DNA of 30,710 nt, taken from assembly GCA_964598845.1 (NCBI GenBank), contig CAZRDM010000025.1:1-30710 (forward strand), written 5' to 3'. The notes beneath the pieces were generated by a model. The model ran no database searches, was not told where the DNA came from, and saw nothing but the letters and a program-made list of their open reading frames with translations. Source of the stretch: FEN-987 sp964598845 (lineage in GTDB: Archaea > Thermoproteota > Bathyarchaeia > 40CM-2-53-6). Positions 20,771 to 28,960 of the stretch are shown here, piece after piece (the stretch's first letter is position 1; each line of letters opens with the position of its first letter). The translations under genes were made by a program, and so were the position numbers.

Positions 20771-22413
20771 AGTCTGGATGCCAAGCAACTGCCTCTGTGA
20801 GAAACTACTTGTAGAAAAAGGGGAGAGATCAATAGGAGCACGACAAAGTATGCCGCAACCGGTGGCAAGGCGGTCACTGTCGGACTATTACTCAGGACTT
20901 CTACTTGGCGCCATTTGGGATAGATTTCCCACAAGGGGACGGTTCTTTGAACTAGTCGATATATGGAGGCCGTTCCGAGTAGTACCGACAAGCTAGCAAC
21001 TACTCCGAAAACGATTTGTCCTTTCAAACTCGAAGCAAGTTGGAGTAGGAACTTTGCTGCAATTGGAATGCATAATATCAGTACTAATCCCATCATTCTA
21101 AAGGGATATAACAATCCCTGGAATGTCAGCCCAACAAGGAGTACTGCCATTAATACGCCGTTTACACCAACGATAATCGTAACACTGTTATCAATGTGGA
21201 AGTACCATTTACCCTTTCCACGACTCGGTGCAAGAACGGCCCCAACTACCAGAGCTAGGATCAACGATGGATATGTGAGGAAGAGCAACTTGTCAATCGC
21301 GATCAGGTTGGCGAAACTTGAGATGTCAACGGAGGTAAATTCTGGAGGGAATTCAACTAACGATCGGCGAAGCACCTCAGCCAACGCGGTGCCCCACCTT
21401 TCCATTTTCTCGGGATACAAGAACATACTTGAGACATACCAAAATAGGACTGCATACGATACAAGAAAGGATGGTAAGCGCACACAGTTCCTTGTAAACC
21501 TACCAGCCAGATACAAACCGGACAATGCAAATATGAGATATAATGAGCTAAGGTGGTGCGTCAATGTTAGGATTGATGTGTAGGCTGCGGCAAGTACTAG
21601 TCCTCGGCGGCTTTGCGGCTTTCTCGAGGCTCTGATACACAGATACAGCGCTAGTAGAAGTAACATTTCTCCAATGAGTTGCGGGCTATAGTTCAGGTTG
21701 TAGCTGTATATGGACGAATCAATGGCCAACAGGAAGACAGCCATGAGACCCGCCCTTTTTCCAACGCCGATTTCTTGAGAGAGGTAGTACATTGTAGATA
21801 ACTCGACGGCGTAGATGAAAATCTGTCCCCACATGAAAAACATCTCGACCGGGATACCCAACTTCGTAATCGCGTACCCCACAAGGAAAGAAACGGGCCA
21901 TCCATACGGATAGGTACCGGGGGCCATTTGGACACCTCCGACAAGCCAGAGATGTATCCAAGGTGCATAATTGTAGAGGACATCGACATTGAATGGCGCA
22001 GACATTATGATGCTAAGCACTATTCTCATTGATATCATGAGGAACCATGAAGAGACAATATTAGTGAAAGCTCTAATGCGCTTGAGTCGGAAACTCAAGA
22101 TTTGCGTCACAACGATAATGCAAAGTCCAATCCAGTACCCAATCGGCAATGTGCCGCCGACAAAGAAATCGACTGCCGTGATGTTTCTGAACTCTCTTCC
22201 TATGCTTATTGCTCTTAACGAGATAAGTGTCGTCAGAAAGCCTCCAACGCTTCCGAGAAATAGTCCCAGCTGATAGAGAGTAGATGCATCCGTATGCCTC
22301 AAAGGCAAAAATATTGGAAAATAAGACCGGACCGGGGTACCTTCTCCTACACGTGCACGCGATTCCGTCAACGCGTTCTTCTGTCTCGCATATTCTGTAG
22401 GTTTCGTGTTCAA
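20767..22413 (-). CDS. polytopic membrane protein, probable GT-C-type glycosyltransferase
   Basis: The 548-residue protein has about a dozen hydrophobic segments, for example YQLGLFLGSVGGFLTTLISL near residue 47 and IIVGVNGVLMAVLLVGLTFQ past residue 410. The large first outer loop after a membrane helix contains FNVDVLYNYAPWIH and a nearby PYGWP segment, typical of GT-C-fold glycosyltransferases that use lipid-linked sugars. A flippase or polymerase is also possible. It is the last gene of the minus-strand polysaccharide cluster, 6 bp after the P-loop protein gene, and would act in the cytoplasmic membrane. The stop codon shares three bases with the stop of the convergent glycosidase gene. 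Confidence 0.72.
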   Translation of the reverse strand: MNTKPTEYARQKNALTESRARVGEGTPVRSYFPIFLPLRHTDASTLYQLGLFLGSVGGFLTTLISLRAISIGREFRNITAVDFFVGGTLPIGYWIGLCIIVVTQILSFRLKRIRAFTNIVSSWFLMISMRIVLSIIMSAPFNVDVLYNYAPWIHLWLVGGVQMAPGTYPYGWPVSFLVGYAITKLGIPVEMFFMWGQIFIYAVELSTMYYLSQEIGVGKRAGLMAVFLLAIDSSIYSYNLNYSPQLIGEMLLLLALYLCIRASRKPQSRRGLVLAAAYTSILTLTHHLSSLYLIFALSGLYLAGRFTRNCVRLPSFLVSYAVLFWYVSSMFLYPEKMERWGTALAEVLRRSLVEFPPEFTSVDISSFANLIAIDKLLFLTYPSLILALVVGAVLAPSRGKGKWYFHIDNSVTIIVGVNGVLMAVLLVGLTFQGLLYPFRMMGLVLILCIPIAAKFLLQLASSLKGQIVFGVVASLSVLLGTASIYRLVQRTVPLWEIYPKWRQVEVLSNSPTVTALPPVAAYFVVLLLISPLFLQVVSHRGSCLASRL

Positions 22414-22419
22414 TTCGAG

Positions 22420-23472
22420 CTAAGAAGCGACGACCTTCTGCAGCATGGTCCAGTGGCGACCTCTTCTGGCTGTCACCAAAAGGCATCTATCGGCCGCGTC
22501 TACGACGCTGCGTAGGATTCGTTGTTCCGTATGTAGTAGGTTCTGTATGTCGAACTGATTACTGAAGAACGCGAACGCATGAATCATAGGATTTCCAGAC
22601 CAAGGCAGTTCATGTCTGTTTATGGCAAGCAGCTTCTTCACGGCTTCATCTTTGTCTATTTCCGACATGCTCTCATTGCCGTGCTGCAAGAAAGCGATGG
22701 TTCGTATCGTCGTCTGAGTTCCAATCTTGTCTGGACCGAGGATCGACTGAGGCTTGACCCTCATTCCGCTGTTAATGAACCTGTTTGACATAAGAAAGCC
22801 TACGCCTTCGATCAAGGCTAGACGAGCAAGTTTGCAGACATCCGCGACACCGAGCTCTTGAGCAGTTGTTCGGGATAGCAATGACGTCATCGGAAGCGAA
22901 AGAGCTAGTGCGCTATCGTCTATGCAAGTCATATCGTCTGCGAGAAAAGTCACACCATCTCTCTTCGAGAGAGCAAGACATGTCGATGTCTTCCCGACAT
23001 TTGCGAAAGCAGGTATAAGAATGCCTGCCCCGTTTGCATCGAGGCAACCTGCATGCAACAGAGTGTTGCCCAAGCTCAGTAGTTTGACCATCATTATGGA
23101 CTTGAAAATATCCACCATGCTGAAACCTTGGTTCACCAATTCCGAAAATCGCAGATAGATGTTCGAAAGAAAGATCTCAGTGTGAAGTGAATCTATGCCG
23201 GTTATGGCTGCGCGTATCCGAAAGAGCCACGGATACGAGAAGTATACACCATGAAAGTCCTCCAAATAATAGAACATGACGTTTACCCGCTCTAGATCTT
23301 GTTCATGCCACTTCGGGCTGATGCCTATGTTTACAGTAATAGAAGGCTCGAAGTTCTCCTCAGATGTGAAGGACGAAAAAGTATTATCGCAAAAATCTGT
23401 ATTGCACCTTATGCACAGAAGATTGTGAAAGTTGTAAGTTTTGAGTCTCTCGTTAGCGATGCGCACTAACAT
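22420..23472 (-). CDS. HPr-kinase/phosphorylase-like P-loop protein
   Basis: The 350-residue protein has a Walker A-like IPAFANVGKTSTCLALSK at about residues 153-170, a DD pair in FLADDMTCID (179-180), and the segment TLLHAGCLDANGAG before it. This is the arrangement of the HPr kinase/phosphorylase C-terminal domain and related serine-kinase-like proteins of surface-polysaccharide loci. The first Gly of the P-loop is Ala155, which is a mild departure. The N-terminal half contains a CIRC pair but no recognised domain. No HPr or PTS gene is present, so the real target is not HPr. It overlaps the upstream GT4 gene by 7 bp and is clearly part of the operon. A regulatory kinase or sugar kinase are both possible. 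Confidence 0.68.
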   Translation of the reverse strand: MLVRIANERLKTYNFHNLLCIRCNTDFCDNTFSSFTSEENFEPSITVNIGISPKWHEQDLERVNVMFYYLEDFHGVYFSYPWLFRIRAAITGIDSLHTEIFLSNIYLRFSELVNQGFSMVDIFKSIMMVKLLSLGNTLLHAGCLDANGAGILIPAFANVGKTSTCLALSKRDGVTFLADDMTCIDDSALALSLPMTSLLSRTTAQELGVADVCKLARLALIEGVGFLMSNRFINSGMRVKPQSILGPDKIGTQTTIRTIAFLQHGNESMSEIDKDEAVKKLLAINRHELPWSGNPMIHAFAFFSNQFDIQNLLHTEQRILRSVVDAADRCLLVTARRGRHWTMLQKVVAS

Positions 23473-24701
23473 CCGACGCTGAAACTGCTCAGTCGATATC
23501 TGCTGAGAGCAAACTCGTAGGCTCTCTCAACCGTATCTATTCGCTTGTCCCATGTGAGATGAGTTGTTGCATATTGTTTTGCACATGCTTGGAGGGCTTC
23601 AACGAGCCTCTTGTTCTTCAGAGCGAAAATCAAAGCCTCGGCCAACGCTTCCGGGCAACCCGGTTTCACCAGTATTCCTGTTCGCATATTCGTTATGATA
23701 TCTGATGCTTGGCCCACTGCCCCCGCCACTACGCATCTCCCTGCAGCCAGGTATTCAAGAAGTTTTGTGTGCGATGCACTCCTGTGTATCCTAGTATCTC
23801 GCATGGGGAGAGCAGCGATATTAGCCATCTGGAGTATCTTTAGCAGAGATGTCTGCGTGACTCTGCCAAAGAACAATACCTGCTCAGTGATACCAAGTGA
23901 TTTCGCGAGTACCACGAGTCTTTCACGAATGGGTCCGTCTCCAATGATCAGAAGTTTTGTATTTTTTCTTTCTCTGAGCACATACCGCATTGCCTTGATC
24001 AGCAAGTCAACGTCATGTTCTGCTTTGAGGGATCCAACGTACAAGATGGATTGGTCAGGCTCGCATTGTGGCAAGTATTCATTTGCATCCGAAATTCCTG
24101 GAAAGTCCTGGAGAAAGATTCCGTTTGGAACATAGAAGACTTTCTTGTTCTCCACACCCAATTGAGCTATTCTTCGTTGTAGAGTTCTGCTCGCTACCAT
24201 GACTGCGTCGGCATAAAACGGGATCTTTCTCTCAAGCCATGTAACAGTGAGCGACCAGACTTTCTTCCGCCAATGCATCAATGGCATCTCTTCGGCATAC
24301 CCACCAACGCCTTCCCAATCATCACAATCAAGGACCAGCGGGATCTTCGACGCAAGCCGTTTCAGAATAGCGCTCATAGCCCCGTTTGGTTGAGGTTTGG
24401 AAAGATGGACAAGAACAGCGTCCGTTCTTGACACCTTATAAACCATTTCCAAGCACGTCCTAATGTAAGGGATCAGACCTGAATGTGAACGACAACCAAT
24501 TGGGATCATCCTCACTCCATCGCCGGGTTTTGTTTTGACTGGTTTCATAAACTGCGGGATAATTACTGAAACATCGTGTCCTCGTCTTGCAAGGCACTTG
24601 GCGATTGGGATGGTCCTTCCGACAGTTGTTGAATGCTCGACTGCGGTACAGCTGATAATACAGATCCTAATATCTATCCACCTCTGACAGCTGAGACACA
24701 C
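23466..24701 (-). CDS. GT4-family glycosyltransferase
   Basis: The 411-residue protein shows a GT-B fold with two Rossmann domains. RICIISCTAVEHSTTVGRTI marks the N-terminal nucleotide-binding lobe with its acceptor loop. SILYVGSLKAEHDVDLLIKA and LLIIGDGPIRERL mark the C-terminal lobe, and HTKLLEYLAAGRCVVAGAVG is the donor-binding EX7E-like region. GT4 enzymes transfer a sugar from a nucleotide-sugar donor with retention. The first ten residues (MCLSCQRW) are unusual, and the true start could lie later, as related proteins begin near RICII. It overlaps the next gene by 7 bp. No membrane segment is visible, so it acts at the inner membrane face. Confidence 0.85.
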   Translation of the reverse strand: MCLSCQRWIDIRICIISCTAVEHSTTVGRTIPIAKCLARRGHDVSVIIPQFMKPVKTKPGDGVRMIPIGCRSHSGLIPYIRTCLEMVYKVSRTDAVLVHLSKPQPNGAMSAILKRLASKIPLVLDCDDWEGVGGYAEEMPLMHWRKKVWSLTVTWLERKIPFYADAVMVASRTLQRRIAQLGVENKKVFYVPNGIFLQDFPGISDANEYLPQCEPDQSILYVGSLKAEHDVDLLIKAMRYVLRERKNTKLLIIGDGPIRERLVVLAKSLGITEQVLFFGRVTQTSLLKILQMANIAALPMRDTRIHRSASHTKLLEYLAAGRCVVAGAVGQASDIITNMRTGILVKPGCPEALAEALIFALKNKRLVEALQACAKQYATTHLTWDKRIDTVERAYEFALSRYRLSSFSVGC

Positions 24702-24749
24702 TGATACTCGTAACGAGTCGCTAGTCTGATCGAAGACCGTCGTAGGTTT

Positions 24750-25871
24750 TCATAGAAGATGCCGCAAGTAGGTTTCGTATCGGGTTACTATTATATCCCA
24801 ATCGTATGCCTTCGCTCTTTCAATGCAGTGATCTCTCAAATTCATGTCGAACGCTGCGACGATCTTCGCGCCTATCTCCTCCGCAGAAAGCCCGCAGAGG
24901 AGCCCGTTTATCCCAGGTTCAATCAATTCTCTTGCGGCGTTCCTGTAGTGATCGATTGTTATGACCGGCAATCCACATGCATTAGCTTCCATGGCCACGA
25001 TGCTTGAGCCCTCACGAGTCGAGGGCAATACGAAAACCTTCGCTGCTTTCATAAGTGAAAGCACCTCTCTATGGTCCTGTATAAACCCAAAAAATTCCAG
25101 ATTCCTTTCCAAGCCGAGATGAGTGGTGAGACTCTCTAGTTTACTTCTCTCTGGTCCGTCGCCTATGATGAAGCATCTTATGTTTGCGATCTTCTTCCTT
25201 ACCACCTGCATCGCGCGCAGCAGAAGATCCACATTCTTATCTTGTATTAATCTGCCAGCAAATATTACGTCTGATTCGAGCGAGGATCTCGGCGTCCGGC
25301 TTATGTCGTGAAAGTCTAAACCGTTAGGGATAATTTCTACATTCTTTACTAGACTTTGAAGCCTTCGTCCTGTCGCTTCTGAGACAGCTATGTTCGCAGA
25401 GGCTAGGCGTGCAGTTACTTGCTCGATGAACTTCCCGATTATTCCTCTTCGCCCGAGGTATTCGTACCAGTAATCTGCCCATAACTCGTGCCACGTGATC
25501 ACAAGTGGCGACCTTCGGAGCATTGAGTACGACTTAGCAGCGAAGCATGAGAAGTATGGAAACTCCTGACAGTCTATTATGTCGAACCTCTCTCTAAGCA
25601 AAGGCGGAAGCAAGGCAATTCCAAAGGCAACTGCTTCCTCGATCGATCGTTTGCCATCAACGTAGAGTTCTAGGGGCGAGCACACGCCGTGCAGGAATAT
25701 TCCATCATACTCAATGTCTTTTTCGCCAAGGCCCTCATACCACCAAGTCAGACCAAACCAATGAATCTCATGGCCTTTCCTGACTAATCTCTTCGCGATA
25801 TCATGCGTTCTCTTCTCCGCTCCACCTTTGACCCAGGGGTAGACTGCGTCGTAGATATAGGCTATCTTCAA
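24750..25871 (-). CDS. GT4-family glycosyltransferase
   Basis: The 373-residue protein begins MKIAYIYDAVYPWVKGGAEK, the N-terminal strand and glycine-rich loop of GT4 enzymes. It has VEIIPNGLDF between the lobes, DVIFAGRLIQDKNVDLLLRA and CFIIGDGPERSKL in the second, and STREGSSIVAMEANACGLPV as the donor-sugar EX7E motif. Full length and undamaged. It probably adds one sugar to a lipid-linked glycan. It sits 48 bp upstream of the second GT4 gene; the two proteins are only distantly alike, so they likely make different linkages. Confidence 0.9.
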   Translation of the reverse strand: MKIAYIYDAVYPWVKGGAEKRTHDIAKRLVRKGHEIHWFGLTWWYEGLGEKDIEYDGIFLHGVCSPLELYVDGKRSIEEAVAFGIALLPPLLRERFDIIDCQEFPYFSCFAAKSYSMLRRSPLVITWHELWADYWYEYLGRRGIIGKFIEQVTARLASANIAVSEATGRRLQSLVKNVEIIPNGLDFHDISRTPRSSLESDVIFAGRLIQDKNVDLLLRAMQVVRKKIANIRCFIIGDGPERSKLESLTTHLGLERNLEFFGFIQDHREVLSLMKAAKVFVLPSTREGSSIVAMEANACGLPVITIDHYRNAARELIEPGINGLLCGLSAEEIGAKIVAAFDMNLRDHCIERAKAYDWDIIVTRYETYLRHLL

Positions 25872-25983
25872 CTCAGAAGCTAGGAAGGTTCATTTGTCAA
25901 GTCGGGAAGATGAGACTCGTTGCAGTCATAAGTGAGCGACTTGTTCCGTCTCTCGCTTTCGCGAATAGTCAGCTGATGAACGC

Positions 25984-26952
25984 TCAGCGCAGGCGCCGTT
26001 CATGCAAGGATTTGATCATATCGGCCACAAGACCCAGCGAGAAGAACTGTGTCCCTATGCTAATCAGCAAGACCGCAAGGATAGCTGTAGGAAGACGTGA
26101 CACAGTCCCTGTTAGTGTCCACTCGACGATAGTCCCCAAACCAAGCAGCAATCCGACAACGAATGAGGCCGCTCCGAGACCGCCAAAGAAAAGTAGGGGT
26201 TTGTAATCTCTGACCAATCTCAGAATGATTCCGACTATTCTTATCCCATCTTTGATTGGATTCAACTTGGTTTCTCCGAGGCGTTGGTAGTATGCTATTG
26301 GGACCTCAAGTATTCTGGCACCTGCGTTATAGGCCTCAGCAAGCATAGCGGTCGCAAAGGTCATTCCACCCGATTTTCCAAAAACAGATATCAGACCTGG
26401 ATTGAGTGCCCGCATGCCAGTCTGTGTGTCAAACACGCCTATTCCTAGAAGACTGCGGCAAAGCCATGAGATTAGACGATTTCCAAGTCGATTGGTTGAT
26501 GTCATGGCTCCCTTTTCCATTCTGCCGAATCTGTTTCCCAAAACCATGTCAAAATCACCTGTCAGAATCGGAGACGCAAGCTTCGGAATGTCGTCCGGAT
26601 CATATGTTCCGTCAGCATCCATTAGCACCACGACACTGGGATCAAAGCGGGTCACAGCATACTCGAATCCCAAAGATACGGCGTCACCGTACCCATGCCT
26701 TCCTTGCCTCAGGACTTGGGCTTCCCGATTCTTCGCGATTTGAGTAGTTCCATCTGTAGAGTTCCCATCGACAACGACAGTCACGAAATTTCGTCCTTGC
26801 AGTGCCGTTTGGATATTGTCAAGGACTTTGTCGATAGCGACTGCTTCGTTGTATGCTGGCAGCACAACAGCAATTTCTGTTTTCCCCTCGTTACTGTCAG
26901 AGGTAGTATGGAAGAGAGAATAACGATTTAGCGTGAAACTCCTAGTGACCAT
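25984..26952 (-). CDS. GT2 dolichyl-phosphate mannose/glucose synthase-like, with C-terminal membrane helices
   Basis: Taken from ATG 26952 the protein has 322 residues. A GT-A domain begins EIAVVLPAYNEAVAIDKVLD and has VDGNSTDGT, then VVLMDADGTYDPDDIPKL with the metal-binding DAD. GTGMRAL-type acceptor motif TQTGMRALNP follows. Two hydrophobic segments near the end (LLFFGGLGAASFVVGLLLGL and LPTAILAVLLISIGTQFFSL) anchor it. This is the archaeal DPM1-like type that charges dolichyl phosphate with a sugar. The longer reading from 27117 runs through the preceding gene in another frame, and its stop TAA overlaps the ATG (TAATG), which supports this start. Confidence 0.88.
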   Translation of the reverse strand: MVTRSFTLNRYSLFHTTSDSNEGKTEIAVVLPAYNEAVAIDKVLDNIQTALQGRNFVTVVVDGNSTDGTTQIAKNREAQVLRQGRHGYGDAVSLGFEYAVTRFDPSVVVLMDADGTYDPDDIPKLASPILTGDFDMVLGNRFGRMEKGAMTSTNRLGNRLISWLCRSLLGIGVFDTQTGMRALNPGLISVFGKSGGMTFATAMLAEAYNAGARILEVPIAYYQRLGETKLNPIKDGIRIVGIILRLVRDYKPLLFFGGLGAASFVVGLLLGLGTIVEWTLTGTVSRLPTAILAVLLISIGTQFFSLGLVADMIKSLHERRLR

Positions 26953-27368
26953 TATCCGGCAGAGATCTCCATTAGTCCGAGATACCACGAAAAGCTTTGA
27001 TCCTGTAACCAGTATCGCATTTGCGGAACCCAGTAAAAAATTCCGTTTGACTTGTACAGTAGAGAAATAGCATAAGTCTTCCTGCGGCCGGCGGCTCGAA
27101 CTCTTGTTAGAAAACATTCACGCAGCTTCAGAACTATTCGCATCATTTCCATCACCAGCTTCGTGTTTCTGATTCCTCCTCGAACCCTTGACATCCACAA
27201 GGCGCAGCGGAAGAGAGCCTTCTCCAAGTCGGTTAGTCGAGCCCAGCGACCATTTCGGATACTCTTCCTCCACCAGTAAACCAAGAATCGATGTCTGAGT
27301 ATGGTGTCGTTTCTATTGAGTCGTATTACGATCGGATGATCAGCTTGAGTAAGTTCGTATGGGGCCAT
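26952..27368 (-). CDS. unrecognised protein of the polysaccharide cluster
   Basis: From ATG 27368 the protein has 138 residues (147 from the TTG at 27395). It has a Trp-rich basic start (FLVYWWRKSIRNGRWARLTD), the helical LEKALFRCALWMSRVRGGIR, and ends with FYWVPQMRYWLQDQSFSWYL and GLMEISAG. The regular Trp/Arg helix pattern, codon use and the one-base overlap with the following GT2 gene make it a real gene. I do not know the family. A small helical protein with similar ARxxGxI and WVPxxxxWLxD motifs seems to me to recur in archaeal genomes, but I cannot prove it here. A partner or regulator of the glycan machinery is a guess from position. Confidence 0.6.
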   Translation of the reverse strand: MAPYELTQADHPIVIRLNRNDTILRHRFLVYWWRKSIRNGRWARLTDLEKALFRCALWMSRVRGGIRNTKLVMEMMRIVLKLRECFLTRVRAAGRRKTYAISLLYKSNGIFYWVPQMRYWLQDQSFSWYLGLMEISAG

Positions 27369-27592
27369 TTCTGCGCAACATTGAAGTCGTTGCAAAATAC
27401 AGAAATTATGAATCAGCCGGCTAGAATTCGGAACACAAGTTTTCTAGAATTCAGAACTTAGAGCAGAAGCTTCAGGTTCTGATTGAGGGCGGGCCGGTCG
27501 GCACGCCCAGAGAAAGACGTGATGGAGCATCAGTTATCGTTCGCAATGTGGTCCTATGATCAAGTGCGGAAGTCAAAGGGACAGTCTGACAG

Positions 27593-27922
27593 GTGACTGT
27601 AGTATTCACTTGGAGGAACGGGATGGCATCTGCTCCTCTGAGAAGCTGGATGTTTGCATTTGGACGAAGAACAGTCCGCGGCTACTGCCCTCAAACACTA
27701 TGTCGCCTCGAGGAAGTGATCCCGAATCAGATAATCAGCAATAGGATAATGGTCGATGATCATAGCGAAGACGACACAATAGCCATACGTAAGACCCACG
27801 ATTGGCGCGTGTACACAAATCCAAGGCGGGGCGTCGCTAGCGGGACATACGAAGCGCTTCGTCACCTATCTACAAAGAATTTCATTTCATCGCAAATGAT
27901 GACGCTCGCGGCGAAGGTGTGA
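27593..27922 (+). pseudogene. GT2 glycosyltransferase fragment, opposite strand
   Basis: The plus-strand frame contains ISNRIMVDDHSEDDTIAI, then WRVYTNPRRGVASGTYEALR and HLSTKNFISS. These are the nucleotide-binding strand, the VDDxSxDxT motif and the region just before the DxD of GT2 enzymes. The frame stops at 27922 shortly after, with the DxD side lost, and the sequence before about 27640 is not protein-like. A shift near 27885-27895 would be needed to continue. It lies between the epimerase and the 138-residue gene, antisense to them, inside a 580-bp region (27396-27976) with no other gene. Confidence 0.65.
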
Positions 27923-27976
27923 ATGTGCTACGGGAGCCAAGGGGAGGTAAACTCAGAAGAAGGAAAACCAGTCGCT

Positions 27977-28960
27977 TCATTCATGCGGTGCTTGATTCTC
28001 TTTTGACTTCTGCCAATTGATGGAAATACTCAGCCCTTCGTCTAAGTCAACCTTCGGTCTCCAGCCTAGCTCCAGAATCTTCGAGATGTCCGGAATTCTT
28101 CTCTGGACATCGTATTGAAAGCTCGGCGCGCTCTTTACTTCAAATGGCTCGATTCTTCCGCAAAGTTTCCATATTTTTCTCGCCAAGTCCAGGACAGAGG
28201 TTTCAACTCCGGTGCCAATGTTGAAATCATTGTTCTCGCATCTTTCCGAAAGGTAGATGATGGCGTCGGCGATATCGTCCACATACGTGTAGCTTCTTGT
28301 TTGGTCTCCGGAACCGAGTATCTCTAGAGGGTATTGGCCCGAGAGTGTTCTCTTGATCAGGTCGGGTATCACATGCGCGTATCCCACGTAATCCCCCGGC
28401 AACTCGCCAGGTCCATAGGCGTTGAAAGGTCTGACTATTAGATACTTGATCCCATATTGCTCATAATAGGTTCTAGCGATATACTCCGCCACCAATTTCG
28501 AAAATCCATATCCGCTCATCGGTGGCGGGGAACTCAAGATAGCGGTCTCGGGGGTTGGAAAAATCTCCGTCCTCTCAAAAACCATTGAAGAGGAGAGGCA
28601 GACAATCTTGACGTTGGTTTCCCGTGCGGCATCCCAAAGGTTGAAATTCATGATCGAATTATCTCGGAGACTTTCCGCAGGGGTCTTGTGAAAGTAGCCA
28701 ATTCCTCCAATCCTGGCCGCAAGATGAAAGCAGATATCGACGTTTTGCAGAAGCTTTCTCGCAACCCGGCTATCCAAGAGACTATTCTTGATGAGATGAA
28801 TTCTGTTCAATACTTCATCTAGATTTGTCGCCTCTCCCTTGGAAAGGTCGTCTACAACAGTGACATTTGCGCCCAGATCAGCGAGTTTTCTTACGAGTCT
28901 GTGCCCGATGAATCCGGCCCCGCCCGTTACGAGGACAGATCTCTCCACCCAGGCGGTCAT
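27977..28960 (-). CDS. NAD-dependent sugar epimerase/dehydratase
   Basis: The 327-residue extended SDR has the Rossmann fingerprint LVTGGAGFIG (residues about 10-19), DDLS after the second strand, the catalytic Ser123-125 region (LSSSMVF), and Tyr151-x3-Lys155 in SGYGFSKLVAEY. The C-terminal substrate part has VRPFNAYGPGE and FNIGTGVETSVLDLA. Such enzymes convert nucleotide sugars (4-epimerase or 4,6-dehydratase class) in the cytoplasm. The GYGFSK context and PFNAYGP are typical of GDP- or UDP-sugar epimerases. It overlaps the UDP-sugar dehydrogenase gene by four bases (ATGA), so they are coupled. Confidence 0.88.
   Translation of the reverse strand: MTAWVERSVLVTGGAGFIGHRLVRKLADLGANVTVVDDLSKGEATNLDEVLNRIHLIKNSLLDSRVARKLLQNVDICFHLAARIGGIGYFHKTPAESLRDNSIMNFNLWDAARETNVKIVCLSSSMVFERTEIFPTPETAILSSPPPMSGYGFSKLVAEYIARTYYEQYGIKYLIVRPFNAYGPGELPGDYVGYAHVIPDLIKRTLSGQYPLEILGSGDQTRSYTYVDDIADAIIYLSERCENNDFNIGTGVETSVLDLARKIWKLCGRIEPFEVKSAPSFQYDVQRRIPDISKILELGWRPKVDLDEGLSISINWQKSKENQAPHE

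Noticed and set aside
20963..21583. A 206-residue plus-strand frame opposite the membrane protein
   Set aside because: It is the antisense of transmembrane segments and has no recognisable domain.
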